A stretch of 64,000 bases of DNA from Bolinopsis microptera (taxonomy: Eukaryota; Ctenophora; Tentaculata; Lobata; Bolinopsidae). Position numbers and translations under genes: made by a program. Below are positions 1-14,800 of this stretch, in pieces (the first letter of the stretch is position 1; each line of letters starts with the position of its first letter). Under the pieces are notes generated by a model, which was not told the DNA's origin, ran no database searches, and saw only the letters and a list, made by a program, of their open reading frames with translations. The stretch lies in contig NC_087072.1 in NCBI RefSeq assembly GCF_026151205.1, positions 23,947,603 to 24,011,602 of the forward strand, given 5' to 3'.

Positions 1-3000
1 TGGAGAAAGCGTTGATGGGTTCTGAGTGAAAAGTGGGAACTAAATATAGGGACAAAGAATGCGAGCAAGTAAAACTCGATTGCATAAAATAAAAAGTGAT
101 CTTCACAAAGGCCTCCTATATAAGAGGAATGGGGTGGTAATAACCACCGTCGTGACACAGGCAAGAAACCCATTAGAATATTGACATCAGATATCATCAT
201 GCTTGAGATTGTGAAACCCCCTCCCCGTAAAAAATGAAACTGACGGGGCACTTATCACCGTTCATGTAAATTGCAAGGATATGTCACACTTTGATGAAAT
301 ACCTGACATCATGATTGGCCTAACTTCACCAAAGCTTCACACACATTATATAATGGGGTATGACATAGAAGGATGGCAATGCAAAAATTAATGGTCATTG
401 GGGCACTGACCGAATAATTCCAAGAGCTTCCCAGAATTAACCGCAGTGTTTGAGTAACGGTAGACCGTACCCAGGCTAACACAACAGCTGCCTGGTTCCT
501 TAAATATAGAACACGGCTCATACTCGGTGAATAACAATATTCAGAGGAACATTCGTATAGTCTGCGGCTCGAGCGGGGTCAAATCTAAACCTGGCCCAGA
601 AATCGTTGACCGATGTATTTCCAATCAAAGAGAGCTACATAGTTGGTAGGGTTAGATTTGTCAAAGCCGCATTGTACACCAGTGTGCCATGTCTAAGGCC
701 AAGTGACAGGAGAGATTAAAGTGACATATTTACTTCTAAATTAGTATTGATCTCTTGAAGTCTCTATCAGGATAGCAACACTCCCTATATTTCGTCTACA
801 AGACGTCAGACATAAAGGGGCCGGAAACGGCAAACAACAACGTCCTGCAACGATACTAGACATACCGAAAAGTTGAGACGACGTACGAGGAGCTTGGTCC
901 TGAAGCACCAAATCTAATACGATTTAGTTTAATTACAGGACTATACTAACTAAACTAAACACCGAAAAACAAAAAATAAACGCATCTAAACTTCGTCAGT
1001 AAGAGCGTTACAATGTTATGTCTGAATCTTTGGGAATATGGTGAACGCCGCAAACTCAGTTAAGTGATCAACGTATAACAGGAGTATGATCTGCTGTAAG
1101 TAGGAACATTACACACGTGCATTAAGCCATGTCGAAAGTATAGGTTGGTAAATTGATTGTGGATGACATATTTTTACAGCGTTCTCTGAACGTTTTGAGC
1201 GATTTAGATGATCGATTTAACAATTTCTTCACAAGGACTGCAAAACCGCGAACAGATAAAAATATCTAAAAAATTTAGAGAGGGAGACAGCACTTCGCCA
1301 GATCGAGAGAAATTCGATTATTTTCGATGGCGTTTAAACTTAACAATTGAAATGTGAAAACATCAGACACCATTGGGCGCTGCTTAATATGCCCGGATCG
1401 TAATCGAATCAGTGAATCATTGGCCATCAACATTTGTTTAAAAACATTGGGTCTAATCCTATTAGCAGGTCAGAAAATCTTTTGAAAACCGATAACGAGG
1501 CAGCGATATAATGGTCACCAATGCCGGAACGATCGAGAGTGACATGATCAGCATATAAAACGTACACATAGACAAAAGAACGAATTGGTCGTTCGTTAAC
1601 CTAATATGGTAGTTTGTAAAAACCTCCCCGAGTGCCCTACCAAAACGATCGAGCACCCGAAGATATGTCTGGCAAATCTCATTTCGTTAGCAGGCGGCGG
1701 TCGGTAGCCAGTCAGTACTAAAGAGACCCGTTAGAACTTTAGAAGATCCCAGGGAAAAACCTGCCAAACTGATCGCCCGATTAAATTACAAAGTAGTGCG
1801 GTGGACGATATTAATCAGCAAATAAACTGCGGTCAAGAGCTAGGAATTGGAAAAACGCAACTAATCGCTAGTCAAGAGGAGTAATGAGCGTGGCACCCCT
1901 TAGTACAAGGGGTTGTGTTTCAAAATCTAGGAAACTCTGTCTTAACTATCTTTATCTATCACGATGTGGGGGCAGGCTGCTGTTCGCGGGGTTTCCAGCT
2001 GTCCCTGAGCTTCCTATATTAAACACTAGTGGAGAAAGAGCGAGGCAGAGAACACTGAATCGTACAAATTTTAAACAAGGAGAGGCTGCTTGACAGGTTA
2101 GCGGAACTGTGCCGACTACAAAAAGTACTTTCGCGTGAAGGGTGGGCGAACTATAGCAACTAGTGGACACACCAACGCATACGGAATGTTTTTAAAATCT
2201 GTTTACAACGCAAAAAATAAATTTGAAGGTAATAATATTTATAGGGATTAAGTCACGACTAAGTGTATGAAGCGAGCTGCCTTTGATGTTAGTGAAGAAA
2301 AATAGAACGCTGAAATTGAATTAGGAATGCTCGGTTAAACCTATCAAATGCTCAGAGGATCCCAGACCAGGCAACATGTAACATTTCAGGTCATACACTC
2401 GTGCCGTGAGAGGAGCTATGAAGCGTGGAAAAATGAATTTAGCAAAAAAGGAATACTGAAGACTGAAGTGTTGACGCTGACCCTGGAAAAGGCGGGCCTT
2501 GTTCTGCTTGTACACTTTACATGTTAGGGGAGAGAGTTCAGCAGGTACGTTTCACCTTATCAATGCTCAATATCGCGTGAAGGAACGTCCCGGCCGACAC
2601 GTGATCCCCAAACCCAATGAGGAGACATGTGAGTCGAGCCCACCCACCAAGCCCACACTACTCCTAATCCGACAAATCGACAAAAACTGCAGGAGCCAGA
2701 AACTTACAAAGTTGGAACATCGGAAGAGCGTTAACTGTAAATCAAAGACAATGCTAAGTAAAGTTTAAAAGTGAAGAACGAATCAATTTCCACGCCCTAC
2801 GACCAGGTCGGCTGCCCCTCGCTAAAGGCAGGATGTTGCGAAAATATGTGGGTTATTGTCCTTCTTCGTGAATTTTCAGGGAACAAATTGAGAATTACCC
2901 CGCATATTATGAAATATCCAGACGTCAACAGCGTGCCTCTCTCGTGGGGCTAGTTTGTTAAAAGATGCTTTTAAAAAGGACAGCCCTTAAAGTTTAAGCC

Positions 3001-6000
3001 TCCAAAACACGCCCTATATAGTTGTTAGTCCGCCGTGTAGACTGCAGGTCAGGATTACTTTCCACCAACTTGATCGAGCTGCTTCCCCGGGAACCGTGCC
3101 AACAATGCAAAAGATCCAGCTGTCCCAATAGTAAACTATCAGATCATCACAGCTCAGCTCATGTCATGTACAATGTTCCGTGAGAAAACCACCACTAGTT
3201 CGGTTTAACAGACGAAAAAAAAAGCAATAGAAATTGTTTTGTCAAGTGCAGTCAGCAGTTCAAAATATGAATTACGGAATCAATGATGATGAGAATTTCA
3301 GTAATAAGTAATTAAAGTGTAACGCGTTTACTCAAACTTACGTATTGAAATTAACAGTAAAATCTGCGACTACGAAGTGCACTCGTAAACTAATTTAAGG
3401 AGACAACTGACAAATTAATAAGAAAAATACATCCAAAGAAGAAGGAAGTATAGGAAGTAGGAACTGGTTTTGCACAACTGGACACAGGTGCAATTCCAAA
3501 GAATTGCCAGAAATTCACGAAAGACGTTAAATTAAAACTGAAATCAACATAATATTTGAATACCTGAATTGTCCATTGTTCCTAAAACTAATGGGGGATC
3601 AGTTACCCAGATTCAAGATGTTCATAGTAAAAACCTATTAAGGATGACGTATTAAACTGAAGTTGAGCTCCATCAGCTACTCTTGCGACAAGATAAACGA
3701 GTTAGGATTAGGGTTTGAAGTGGGACAGACAGGCAAAGGTACGGGAGCGTTCAAAGATCAGCCTGTCAGATCTATAGGGTCACCGTGGTCCGTGACACCG
3801 TGCACAATTATTACACTAAAATTACAGGGCACGTCATATGAGATACAACAGGTTAAAGCGAGGAATTTCAGCAATGGGGTGTAAAGAGTACGACAAATGG
3901 GGAGGAGGAGGGCGATTAGACGCTTTTAGGGGAGGTTAAGTGGACTACAATGGTGCAGGGCCACATTTACCAGACGACCTGACTGTGTTTTGACAAGGTC
4001 ACCAGGAAACGACTGATTGATTGGTATGTGCCCTACCAAGAGACCTCACATGAAATCCCACATTATTCAGGCCTCTGGAATTCAGTTCCACGTGCCTTCG
4101 GTCTATTGGATAGTGTCCGCAGTGAACAATGGCCTATACGCGTCAGTCCAAAAGAAGCCTGATTATATGCAGATTAAAGGCAAATATGGCTTGTCACCTC
4201 ATCCATCACACTTCGGACAACGTGTCCAAAAACTACAAAGCTAGCATAATAAGATGTCAAGAATAGAAAGAGAGAAAGTATATAAATCTAGTGCCAGTCT
4301 TCTGGCACCAGTGAGAGGTAATAACTGTGAGAAATAGAGCCACTTATCAGTTGCTGCAGCAAACAATGGGACGATCTTTTAGTGGTTAAGACAAGAAGTG
4401 GCGCCTTTTTACTGGACACATTTGTAAGAGCGGCGTTCTACGGTCAAACTGACCTACAGCCGCTTCAAGACGTGATAAATACTGATTCATAAAAGTACAA
4501 TTGCATGCACACGACATTCAACAAAAAACTAAGTGTTTTGATAGTTGTTTCCAGTAAACTGTTGAGTTGCATCAGTATACGAACATTTTAAATATCGACT
4601 CACTCGAGTGCAAGTCATGAGAAAACGCTACTTCCAGTAGCAGGGGCTGACCCCCTTCTCACCCCACGATTAGCCTAGAGGAGAATTGTTCTGGTCCTTA
4701 GTTTTGGGGAGGAATGCTAATTTGACATTAATTGGTGAACAATCGGATTTACTGTGAGGAAGGCCTATCAAAGTAGCATGTAAGGAACTCAAAATCCCGC
4801 CCTAAAATGCTAACACCTTATAAATATCCCAACGCGAGGTTAAGCCATGCAGTAGCAGAACTCGGGCACAACTTGGGACAAAAATCTAACACAACTACGA
4901 GACGAGGTCTTACAAAAATATTTAAAGCGAGACTGAAAAATTAGGCAAGAGTCAAAACGACACCAAGAATGGAACCATAATGTAGAAATGGGATGAAGGG
5001 CAACTAGATTAAAGGTTGGAGTGGAGATTAACATGCGCCAAGGTGACCATTAGTCGAGAATGGAGGGCTGGTAGGGTTTCAAATAATCAGGGATCAAGGA
5101 AACAGAGAAACACAACAAAGTAGGAGCAGTATCTAAGTGAAGCGGGGACTGCGAGGCTGTGTTTTCTTGGTTACTTAACTGTCACTGGGCGGCTTGATCT
5201 GACCATTGCTCATTATCTTTACTCACTGCTGCAAACTGCTTGAACGGTATCATTTTTTACTGGAAATCTAATTTGTAAAACGCCAAATAAATAGCACTTT
5301 ACTTTCTTACTTTGATGGGTGACAAAGTATTTGACCGGCTGCCCTCAGTATGATTAGCTTAGTCCTATTAATAGGCAAAGATATCTAAGTTGTCTCCTGG
5401 ATTACAGCTGGTACCTTTTTATCTAGCATTTCACCATCAAGACGATAAAATCTTTTGTAACAAAGTTCTCCTATCTTTTTGGGATCGTAGTCAGGAGTAT
5501 GTGACAAGACTTACTATAGTGAATATGGGAACATATTTCATATTAGTGACTCATGGCGTCGTCTGAAAATGAGGGGCTAAGTGTCAGTTAGGCCAGGGAG
5601 TGTTGGATTTAATATTTATTCACAAAACTGAAAAGTTGTTAAAAATGAAGCACATAATCTAGGTAAGTACTCAAAGCTGTCCAAGATGATTTGGACAGTA
5701 CATATTATCATAATTACATATAATATCATGTACAATATTAGCCCGATATATCATGACAGATGTCTCTTGTGCTTACATGTGGCCTGGGTTGAAATCGAGG
5801 AACACCCAAAAATTAACATTCTTAAGTTTAAATTTAATTAACCGCGACTAGGAAATAGCAAATCAACGTGAGGAGGATAAGAGGACTGGCTGACAGATAA
5901 TCTGTTTGAAATTCGTTGCTTAGATCATGTTATAAGGATTCAGCAATTCATTGTCAGGACATCTCCCAGCCAGTTATCCCTATTGTTCCCCAACAGTTCT

Positions 6001-6162
6001 TAACAAGGCCAGATGGTGAAGAGCTGATAGTGTTAATTTCCTGATTGTTGGTACAGTGACGAGAAGCCATGCTTAATCGGGGCCCTCAGGGGGTTGATGT
6101 TATTTTAGATTAGCTCGAGACACTCGTCTGACAGGATGAGATAGAGGGTGACAATACACCCA

Positions 6163-6193
<31 letters not shown>

Positions 6194-9100
6194 CCTCTCT
6201 CTGATCGGGTAGTTTATCACACAAGTGAGCATTTTTATTACCTCTCCAGGAATGTACGTGCGGAAAGGAGGCCTGTGCCGAGGACCTAGAAACACTGGAA
6301 AATGACGAGCTATATATTTGACGTGATCTGATCGTGCGAGGTGCAGATTTCAGGATTGCAAAAGATCTGCCTTTTGTACTGACTCCAACCGATTTGACCC
6401 AACCATCTCAAGTGCGCGAAGATACGAATCCAAAGTGGGATGTAGTCTCCAAAGTCATGATCTACCATGCGTGCTCGCTACTTGTTACTTTTAAGCTATC
6501 AACTCTCTCGTGACCCAACAACAGAGTAATAGCCTCATAACTTTGTCGCAGCGTTAATACCCGCACAGAAAGTGAAGTAAAACAAAGTCCCGGTACGAAG
6601 CTGGTCCCAAATAATTACCATTACTGATTACAAGTAACAACAACCTCAACAACAACAACCTCAAAATGACAACATATTACCCTGAACAATACAGGATAAA
6701 CTGTGATAATGTTGTAAACAAATGCGGAACTGCAGAGCTGTTAGTCCTGTGTGTCTGCAGCGGAGCTAGGAATGCGAAGTGTGCACGTTGTTAAAAAGTG
6801 TAGTTCTGCTCCGGACAAGTGTCGCTCCGTCCCAGGCACAGGACTGACAATATCGTAATTAAATTATCTCCGGGCCTCTTTGTCCTCCTGAGATACACTA
6901 ATATCCGCTGTATCCAGCTGCTTGTCTGGGGAAATAACGGCGGCAAACTATTATAGTTGACACAATAACGAAGTTTCGCGCTTTTAGCACATTACATATT
7001 ATTCGGCGAATCATTTCTGCTGCTGCTGATCAGTGGGGGGCAGTCAAGCATCATTTTTAAGTTCTTTTCACGTCAGCAGCGAAGGGGGAAAGGAGAGTGG
7101 AACTGCCTTGCACGGCACAATTGCGTTACATTAACTAACTTAAATTGATCATATAAAAGAAGGACGATTTAAAACGTGTGAGAAAGTACAAAGTCTGTAG
7201 CGCGCTCAATATGAGGAGGCTCAAAGAGCTGACATCAGCTGTAAAAATGATGGGGCTGTTAAGTATAATACACGGAATAAGTATTTGAGAAGCATGAATA
7301 ACGGAAATCTAATTAGATTTAACTACCTTGTCCTCTGATTGTGTGACATAAAATGATATAAATAAGGTATGCACATTTCAAATTGGAATTCAGTACCGTC
7401 TAGGTTCACCCGGAATAAGATGCGGGCATCTGAAGGCTTGCGGTGCAAAGAGGTAGTTATTACAAGAGCTCAGCAAAAGTGCAGGATCACAAACATCGGT
7501 CCAGAATTCACATGATTGCAAAACCCAGACCAGACTCAACAATATATTACATAAATCATGAAATCTTTAGAAAACATTAAGAAAGTATTGAATATTGATT
7601 TGTTAACACTTATATTAAACACATTTTATTACGAAACATGTAACAAGAAAAAGTCTTTAAGACTAGAACACCCCACCATACGAGCCAAATTGTGGTTATC
7701 GCTGCGAGATAGTTGGCGTTCGGAGTAGCCAACTTGAGAGACGACATGTTCGCTACCGACCTCAGGACCAACATATGGTGGTGAATCTGCGTAAAAAAAC
7801 GGACAAAGTCGTGAGAACTGGGGCGTCAGCATTGTTTGAGAGAGAGAAGTGAGAACCCAGCCCCAGGGCTAGTTGCTCCGTGCTGGCTTAAATAAAACAA
7901 AGACGACAAAGGATCATTGAGAAGGTATTAAGTCCGGTAATTACACTTTTTATGCTGATCAAACCGGGCTCCTTTTTTGCAATGATGTCGGCCGTTATGT
8001 GAAGTACTGGATACTTTCAATATCGGTTATACAGGTAAAGTCTGTGGACGGTCGTGTGGTCTCACGCCCGGGTGAGATGAGAGATCACGTCATATTTGAC
8101 TATGTGATCCGATGGTTTATGTTGATTGGGTTCTGTAACGAAGTGCACCTGTGACTGTGCATTTGTACAAGTTCCCCAGATAGGCCAGGATATTTATACT
8201 CGGATAATTTGTTATGTTTTCTTGGTAGTAGAGTATGAGACATCGACCCCTTTTAAGTTTTACAAAAATAGCTAATTTTAATCCGAAATCTCAAAATTTA
8301 ATGCTCGGGTACTATATACGTATACCAAATTTGGTAAATTTCGGCCCATTACTTGATCATTCTTACATAATTAATATATTTGATTCGAATTATTTTAACA
8401 TTTACTCTATCAACGTATCAACTCATTATCTGCTAGATGTTAATATCAGATTAGGAAAACTTCCAAACACATGCTATCGCAGTTCGCGCATAATTTTCCA
8501 AAATTTAAATAACTTAAAACCTTAATAAGATTTTTACATTTGTTGGGCTTTCTGATACAAACCTACAAAGTACCTTGCAAATGTTATTTCTAACTTACGT
8601 TAATATGGATTTTTCGAAATTATGAAAGCTCGGTGCAGTTATCACAAGGATATACGACACCGTGATGGTTCCGCTCCGTTGGTCGAATATTAATAAAAAA
8701 GAGTCCCTCAAAATATCTTACGCAAATAGAGTTGAAAATTGAAGAAACCAGACACTTCATTTTTAAAACCTCAGGGCAAAGCCCGGTATCTAGTAAGTGA
8801 GAGTCCCTAAAACTGTAGCACTAAGCGGTCAATACTGGGGCTTAGGGGGTGTTTTGAGGAGACATTGGTGACTCTAGACAATACTGTAGACAAATCTATC
8901 CATATTTGTTGTTGAGTGAGCCTGTGACATGTGATCTTTAACTCATCCTATCAATCATTCTGTGCAGACAAGGAACTCATACCACCCAGAATTAGGGGCC
9001 AAAGTGTAAAGGCTCCTGCGGGAGCTATGCCCTATTTTCTAGTCCTTATTTCGCTGCTTAAATTAGAGGATGTGGGTACCATAGAAATACAGAAATTAGC

Positions 9101-11748
9101 CCTGAGGAGGGCTTATGAGAGTTGTCCGATTTCTTAGCCTTACGAAAGCTTATTGAATAACTGACATCCCTACAGAGCTGTAGGATATGGACACTGGCCA
9201 CGGATCGACAGATGGTATTGTCTGGCTTTTTATTTGAACGATGGATTCCAATATAGTAAAACACATATCTTCAGGCTGAAAGTAACTACATTTACAATCA
9301 ATACAAATCGTTTTACGGATCGGTAATCATGTCTGATGGGCACGGTGGTATTTGATAAACATATAAATCGACTGATGATTCCAAGTCCTTCTTGTGGTGA
9401 TTTATACCAACTTACTGATTCCTCATCATCAAGAACATTGAGGTATAAATTCCTTACTAATTGATTGGGACCCCAATTTACACCCTGGATTCCCAATTTC
9501 CCATACTATGTACTCAATTGTCATGTGAACTCAATCAGTGTCATGTGACCAGAATCTTTAGCCTACGAACATGTGGCATGTGACATGAGACCTTGACTAA
9601 CTTACTTTTGGATGCTCTCTCAACGTTTTAAGGTTTAAAACGGCGATTTAAACATTTTACCTGTATACACTACATAAGCGCCCCAAGAAATAAGGTCTTG
9701 GTTTGTGGCTCGCTTTCCCAGACGAGTTTGACCAAAACATTATAGGGGTTTTAAACCACTGAGTAAAATTGGAAGAAGTTGGTTTTTTAACCACGCTAAT
9801 CGGCATCGACAAATGCAATGTATCGCAGCATTATTCAGGCACGCCAATAATGACGGGAACAGCTGATTAGAACCAATCCAATGGGATAAGATATCCCACA
9901 CCCAATAGGTAGACTGCATTAACCTTTAGATAAAGGATCAAATAATTCGCATATCTCGAGAACACTCTAACCTGCTTTGTGAACTGTGATCAAACGTTTG
10001 GGAGATATTATTATGGATTATGAACAATGAAAATCTAACAATAGCATGACCAATCACCAATCTGACAATGGTGACCAGCAATTTGTCAAAGACTGATAAA
10101 GTCCTTTTACCGTGCCTTCCATCACAACCAACCTCAGGTATCCAGATAACACATACAGGACGAACTAACTTAGTTCACAAATTTTAAATTTGTGTACGTT
10201 GTTCTTTACCTACAACGTTTAAGATGTCTGCCAAACAATTAGAGCTATCCCATTTTTTATCGCAACTGTTAAAATGGCTATTTCTGTTCATTAGACTGTC
10301 ATTATTGACAATGATCAAAGCCAGACTTTGGAAAATAGTAAAAATAATGCCATGTCTCGCCGGATGTGTTGAAGATGTGAATTTACTTTACTAATGCATA
10401 TTTACAGACAAACAATTTATAATTACAAAGGGTTTCAAAGAGGGAGTAAGTTCAGCGACTCAGCTGATACTTTAATAGCGGGCTAGACTCCCAAAGGACA
10501 AAATTCCATCGTTTTAAAGTAACTTCAACTTTGAAAACGAATTTGCTTTTTTTCTGTGAGGGTCGAAAGATAGGTGATGGAATGTCTTCCCATAATTATG
10601 GAGTTGAGGGCGTTTGGTGCCAAGCATTGGCTATTTATAAAATTGATATGAATATAATATTACAACCGGGCTGGGTATAATGTATCAAAAATAAGAAAAA
10701 CGCTTTTAAAATTAAATAATCATCGCCGGAGTCAACAGTGTAAAATGTCTTGTCCGTTATATTACAAAATTTTCGAAGTCATTAGATTATTCAAATAAAA
10801 GTTCCTGTAACTCTTATCGTAATTCACCCCGTAATTGAACACTACTTAAACAATCGATTGTGCTTCTAATTGATCCAACAATGAGTGCTAACGTGCTGGA
10901 ATAATCCAGTCGCAGAGTGCTTCACTCCACGGTTAGCACTCCACGGCACTCCACGGCACACTCAACGGCTAGCACTCGGTGACTATGATATAGAACCAAC
11001 ACCGTTTGTAGATCCTCCAGTTTCAGTTATTAAACATAAAGTGCTACATTTTTTGCTGTGAGACACCCCCTTTTTAGTGAGGTCATCATTTTTTGAATCC
11101 CTTGAAAGGAATGGGAACCGAAGTTTCAAGTTTAGTATGTCGCCGCTGTGACCGGCGGCGGACAGTCTTCTGTTATTCAGAGGGAGAGAAATTACACGGG
11201 ACTTCGTGGAACGTCACTGATTACTGAGTAAAGTTATTCCTAATGATAACAGCTGTGCTCTAGATGTCTACTCTGTTGGCCCCTTCTTGTCTTATATTTG
11301 ATTTTAGAATGTTAGGCAATTAATTAATATTTGACTTGTTTATGGAGTCGAACAAGTTTAGATCTCCAAATGAGTGATCCTCAACAGAAAGCCTGTGTGA
11401 CTCTAAATTGTTCTAAATTTAAACGAGCTACCCTATGTAATGATGTGAAACCTTTTCAAATTGTGCTTTATTAATTCCTTATTCGAATCGAAACTGCAAT
11501 TTTTTATATTTGATAGTGATACGGAAACTTCAAATCGGGCCAAATTTTTAAACATCATTAATTTAAAATATAATGGAAATCACGTACATAGGAACAACAA
11601 CAGCAACAACAATACAATTATCATAATTACTAATGAGTTGTTGCTTGGTTCCAAAAAAGTGCTCAATTGACAAGTAGGAGGATCATATTTCATAATAATC
11701 ATAATAAACAAGTAATTACCATAATTAACAAGTAATTAGTCTAATTAC
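1..11748. other. gene-poor stretch with no recognisable exon
   Basis: I read this stretch on both strands and found no exon of known domain type, no long open frame and no RNA gene. The longest open frames are under 100 codons, have no recognisable domain and look like chance. The laminin-like gene to the right runs into this stretch with an open reading phase, so its remaining 3' exons should lie here or beyond the window edge, but I could not find another cysteine-rich exon. Local features are a CT microsatellite near 6.18 kb and a small cluster of CACTCCACGG-type repeats near 10.92-10.98 kb. Confidence 0.6.
6163..6202. repeat. (CT)n microsatellite
   Basis: About 40 bases of nearly pure CT dinucleotide with one CC interruption. 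The minus-strand open frame that reads through it as Arg-Glu repeats is an artefact. Confidence 0.9.
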
Positions 11749-11855
11749 CTGACAGGAGCTGCAATTCCGACCAGTGTAGCCAGGTTTACAATAACAATCT
11801 CCAGTTCTAGGATTACACGGCACCAGCTGTCTTCGTCCTACGGGACACTCGCAAC
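11749..11855 (-). CDS. laminin-like exon 22: EGF repeat
   Basis: Phase 1 in, phase 0 out. It encodes a laminin-type EGF repeat with motifs CECPVGRRQ, GDCYCKPGYTGRNC and SSCQ. The acceptor is TGTCAG and the donor CAG/GTAATT. This is the last exon I can find; the repeat is incomplete at its end, so at least one more exon must follow to the left. Confidence 0.8.
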
Positions 11856-14800
11856 CTGACAGACAATTACTTTAAAGCTAAGCACTCGGAAAACTCGTTA
11901 TATGTAATTGAGAACACACGTCCTTAAAATCTTCTTGAAATTTCAGTAGTTTTGATTTTGACAAACGCTGCTTGAAATATTTCCCGAACATTACATAATA
12001 TTCTGTCAAAAGCCGAAGGCTAAAATTATGTGGACAAAATTTATCGATTGCCAAAATTACCATGATTTAATTTGGGGTACGAAATATGACGGTTTTCGGT
12101 AAAAAATTCCCATATTTTCGTTCCCAAATCATTTAGGTCATCGGAATTATGTTGAACATAAATATGTCTCGTAAGGTAATTATGTCGGCAAATCCAAAAG
12201 CTTAAATTTTATGAATGAAATTTACCAAGTTAATTAAAATGAAGCCTTTGGTGTGAAATTAATCTAATAGGGAGCAGAAATCAATATATTATGTACTTTA
12301 GAACTGCCTAAAAATCAACTGATAAGATATCCAGTTACTCCTTAGAAGACTCGAAAATTACATAAATAATGATTCAATGGAATAAAATATACATTTAACA
12401 AGGTATTGAATTTTCTAAAAATATCCCATAGTATAATTTTATCATTTCCATTTGGTGCGTCGCAGAAATTAAGTTGTCAAACTGCACTAGTTTGACTAAG
12501 TTCGATTAGAAAGGGAATGAGGGTATTTGCAGTTGTATAAACACAACTGTAGAGTGTAGACGCTAAGTTTATCAGCTTTACGACTTAAAATGTTTTCAGA
12601 AAATATGTTAGCCGGATATAATATTTATCCCTTTTTCGCAATTTCGCGAGCTGAAATGAAAACTGTCGACGGCGCAAGTTAGTTCCTGATAATCTGACTG
12701 TGTTGCGATTAAGTCTTGTAAATTGTAGCAATAGACAAGCCAGGGCCGTTCCCCTGGCTTCTGCAGGTCTGGTTTACCAATATATATATATAAGAACAAA
12801 AAATGTGAGAAATGTCACGTTTTCTATCATGCCATGAAAATAACTAAGTGATTTTAGTTCGACGATTATTACGTCTAAAATATTCGGGTCCGGTACCCTG
12901 TCAATTTCTAACTAAGTATTAAAAATTTGCCCAAATTTAAATAATTTCGTTCAATCGGTCTCACTTTGAATCGTGTGTATGTTTTTAAACTTATATGTTA
13001 CTTGATATGATATGATATGATATGATATGAGCTTTAATTTACCTATATTCACATGGAAGCGATCCACCGAAAGTGGAAGTGAATGTGGAAGAGTTAAAGG
13101 ATTGTATCGAATTAAAAGTGTTGTTAAAAACATTGATTGAAACTCACGCTGACAGTCTCTACCAGGACTAGGTGACCAGTAGTCAGTTGAGCATCTCTCA
13201 CAGAAGGCTCCCCCGGTACCTTCCACGCACCTGTAATGGTAATAATAGGTAAATTCTAGGTAACAAGTGAAACTGTGTAACGCCCTGTGGTACAAAGCGT
13301 TACAAGCAACCCGCTGAGGATTCTATAGTGGTCATGACGACCTCTAAAACTCAGAATCCATCATTTTCAAGAAATGTTTAACAGAAATTTAATATTTCTA
13401 TCGCTATGGAATTATTCAAAAAGTAAATCCCAGCCGAAATTTTAACCCTGTTTCTCTGGCGAAGTACCAGTTAACTTCCGTTAGGATTGCCGTATGGATA
13501 TGGACTATAGTAGTACCTACTACCATTAAGTAGTAACTGCCAACTGCTATGTGTTTAAAATACGTACGCAAGACATCGTCCTGTTTGCTGGTCACATGGT
13601 GTCTCACGCGACATATCCAGGTTGTCATTACAACGACATTTCCTGCACCCCAACTCAGGAGTTCCATAATACCCTTTCATACACCTGATAACGAGTAATT
13701 ATCAATTAGAATGAGTAATTATTAATTAGCAACGAGTAATTATCGATTAGAATGAGTAATTATTAATTAGCAACGAGTAATTATCGATTAGAATCAGTCA
13801 TTATTAATTAGCAACGAGTAATTATCGATTAGAATGAGTAATTATTAATTAGCAACGAGTAATTATCGATTAGAATGAGTAATTATTAATTAGCAACGAG
13901 TAATTATCAATTAGGTTCTAGTGTGTTGACAATATCCAATTACAACGATACTATTTTAAACGCAAAATCAACTATAATTTATCTAAAGCTAATGATTGGT
14001 GTTGACAAAGATGTTGATAAGCATGTTGATAAGCATGTTGATACACAACATGTTGAATCTTATAACTTTACCTGTCACAGAGATTACCAGTAACACCAGG
14101 CAGACACTTGCTACACCGCACCTCACCCTCCTTGTCTATCATACACGACCTGTGGAGACAAAACCATCACCTTTTATAAAACGCTTATAAATAATCTTCG
14201 TATTAAGTTAAGGTTGAGGTATGGAAAAGTTGTATTCATTAATGTTTACATAATTTCATTCACTGTGATTTTAAGTTTTTACTTTCATTCATTGTGAATT
14301 TCATCTTTAAACAACCTCTGAGCCAAATAAAACAATGTTTAAATTGCTAAACAAGTTTAGGTAACTAATATCGTTACATAACTCATAAGTGCAAACTAAC
14401 ATCAAGTTTTCAACTCGGGCTACGCCCAATTGTCAATCGGAATTGGAGAATGAAACTGTTGAATAATTTGAGGGATCATTGATTGAGGAATGAGGAATGA
14501 GGGTGAACTTGAGTAATCAGTACATGAACATTATTGGTGTAGTACATTAGGCCCATGCCCCATATTGACGGGTTTTTTCTAGTTTTTTCTAATTTAATAT
14601 TCTAGTTATTACTTATTCAAATTGTTCAATTATAATGTAAATGAAAGTTGCAGCTTTCAATATGAGAATACCAGTTTTGGTCCCGGTCATCCCGGTCATC
14701 CCGGTCATATCCCGGTCATCCCGGTCATCCCGGTAAAATTGGATTGTTGGTCCCGGTCCCGGTCCCGGTAAGATAGAAATCCCAGAAATTATTGGTCCCG

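Noticed and set aside
6110-6295. Minus-strand frame with an Arg-Glu repeat
   Set aside because: It is created by the CT microsatellite.
8235-8525. 96-codon AT-rich plus-strand frame
   Set aside because: It has no recognisable domain, no splice-consistent neighbours and AT-driven composition; most likely chance.
13690-13914. Possible CRISPR-like array
   Set aside because: It is a contiguous AT-rich tandem repeat without unique spacers, in an animal gene intron.
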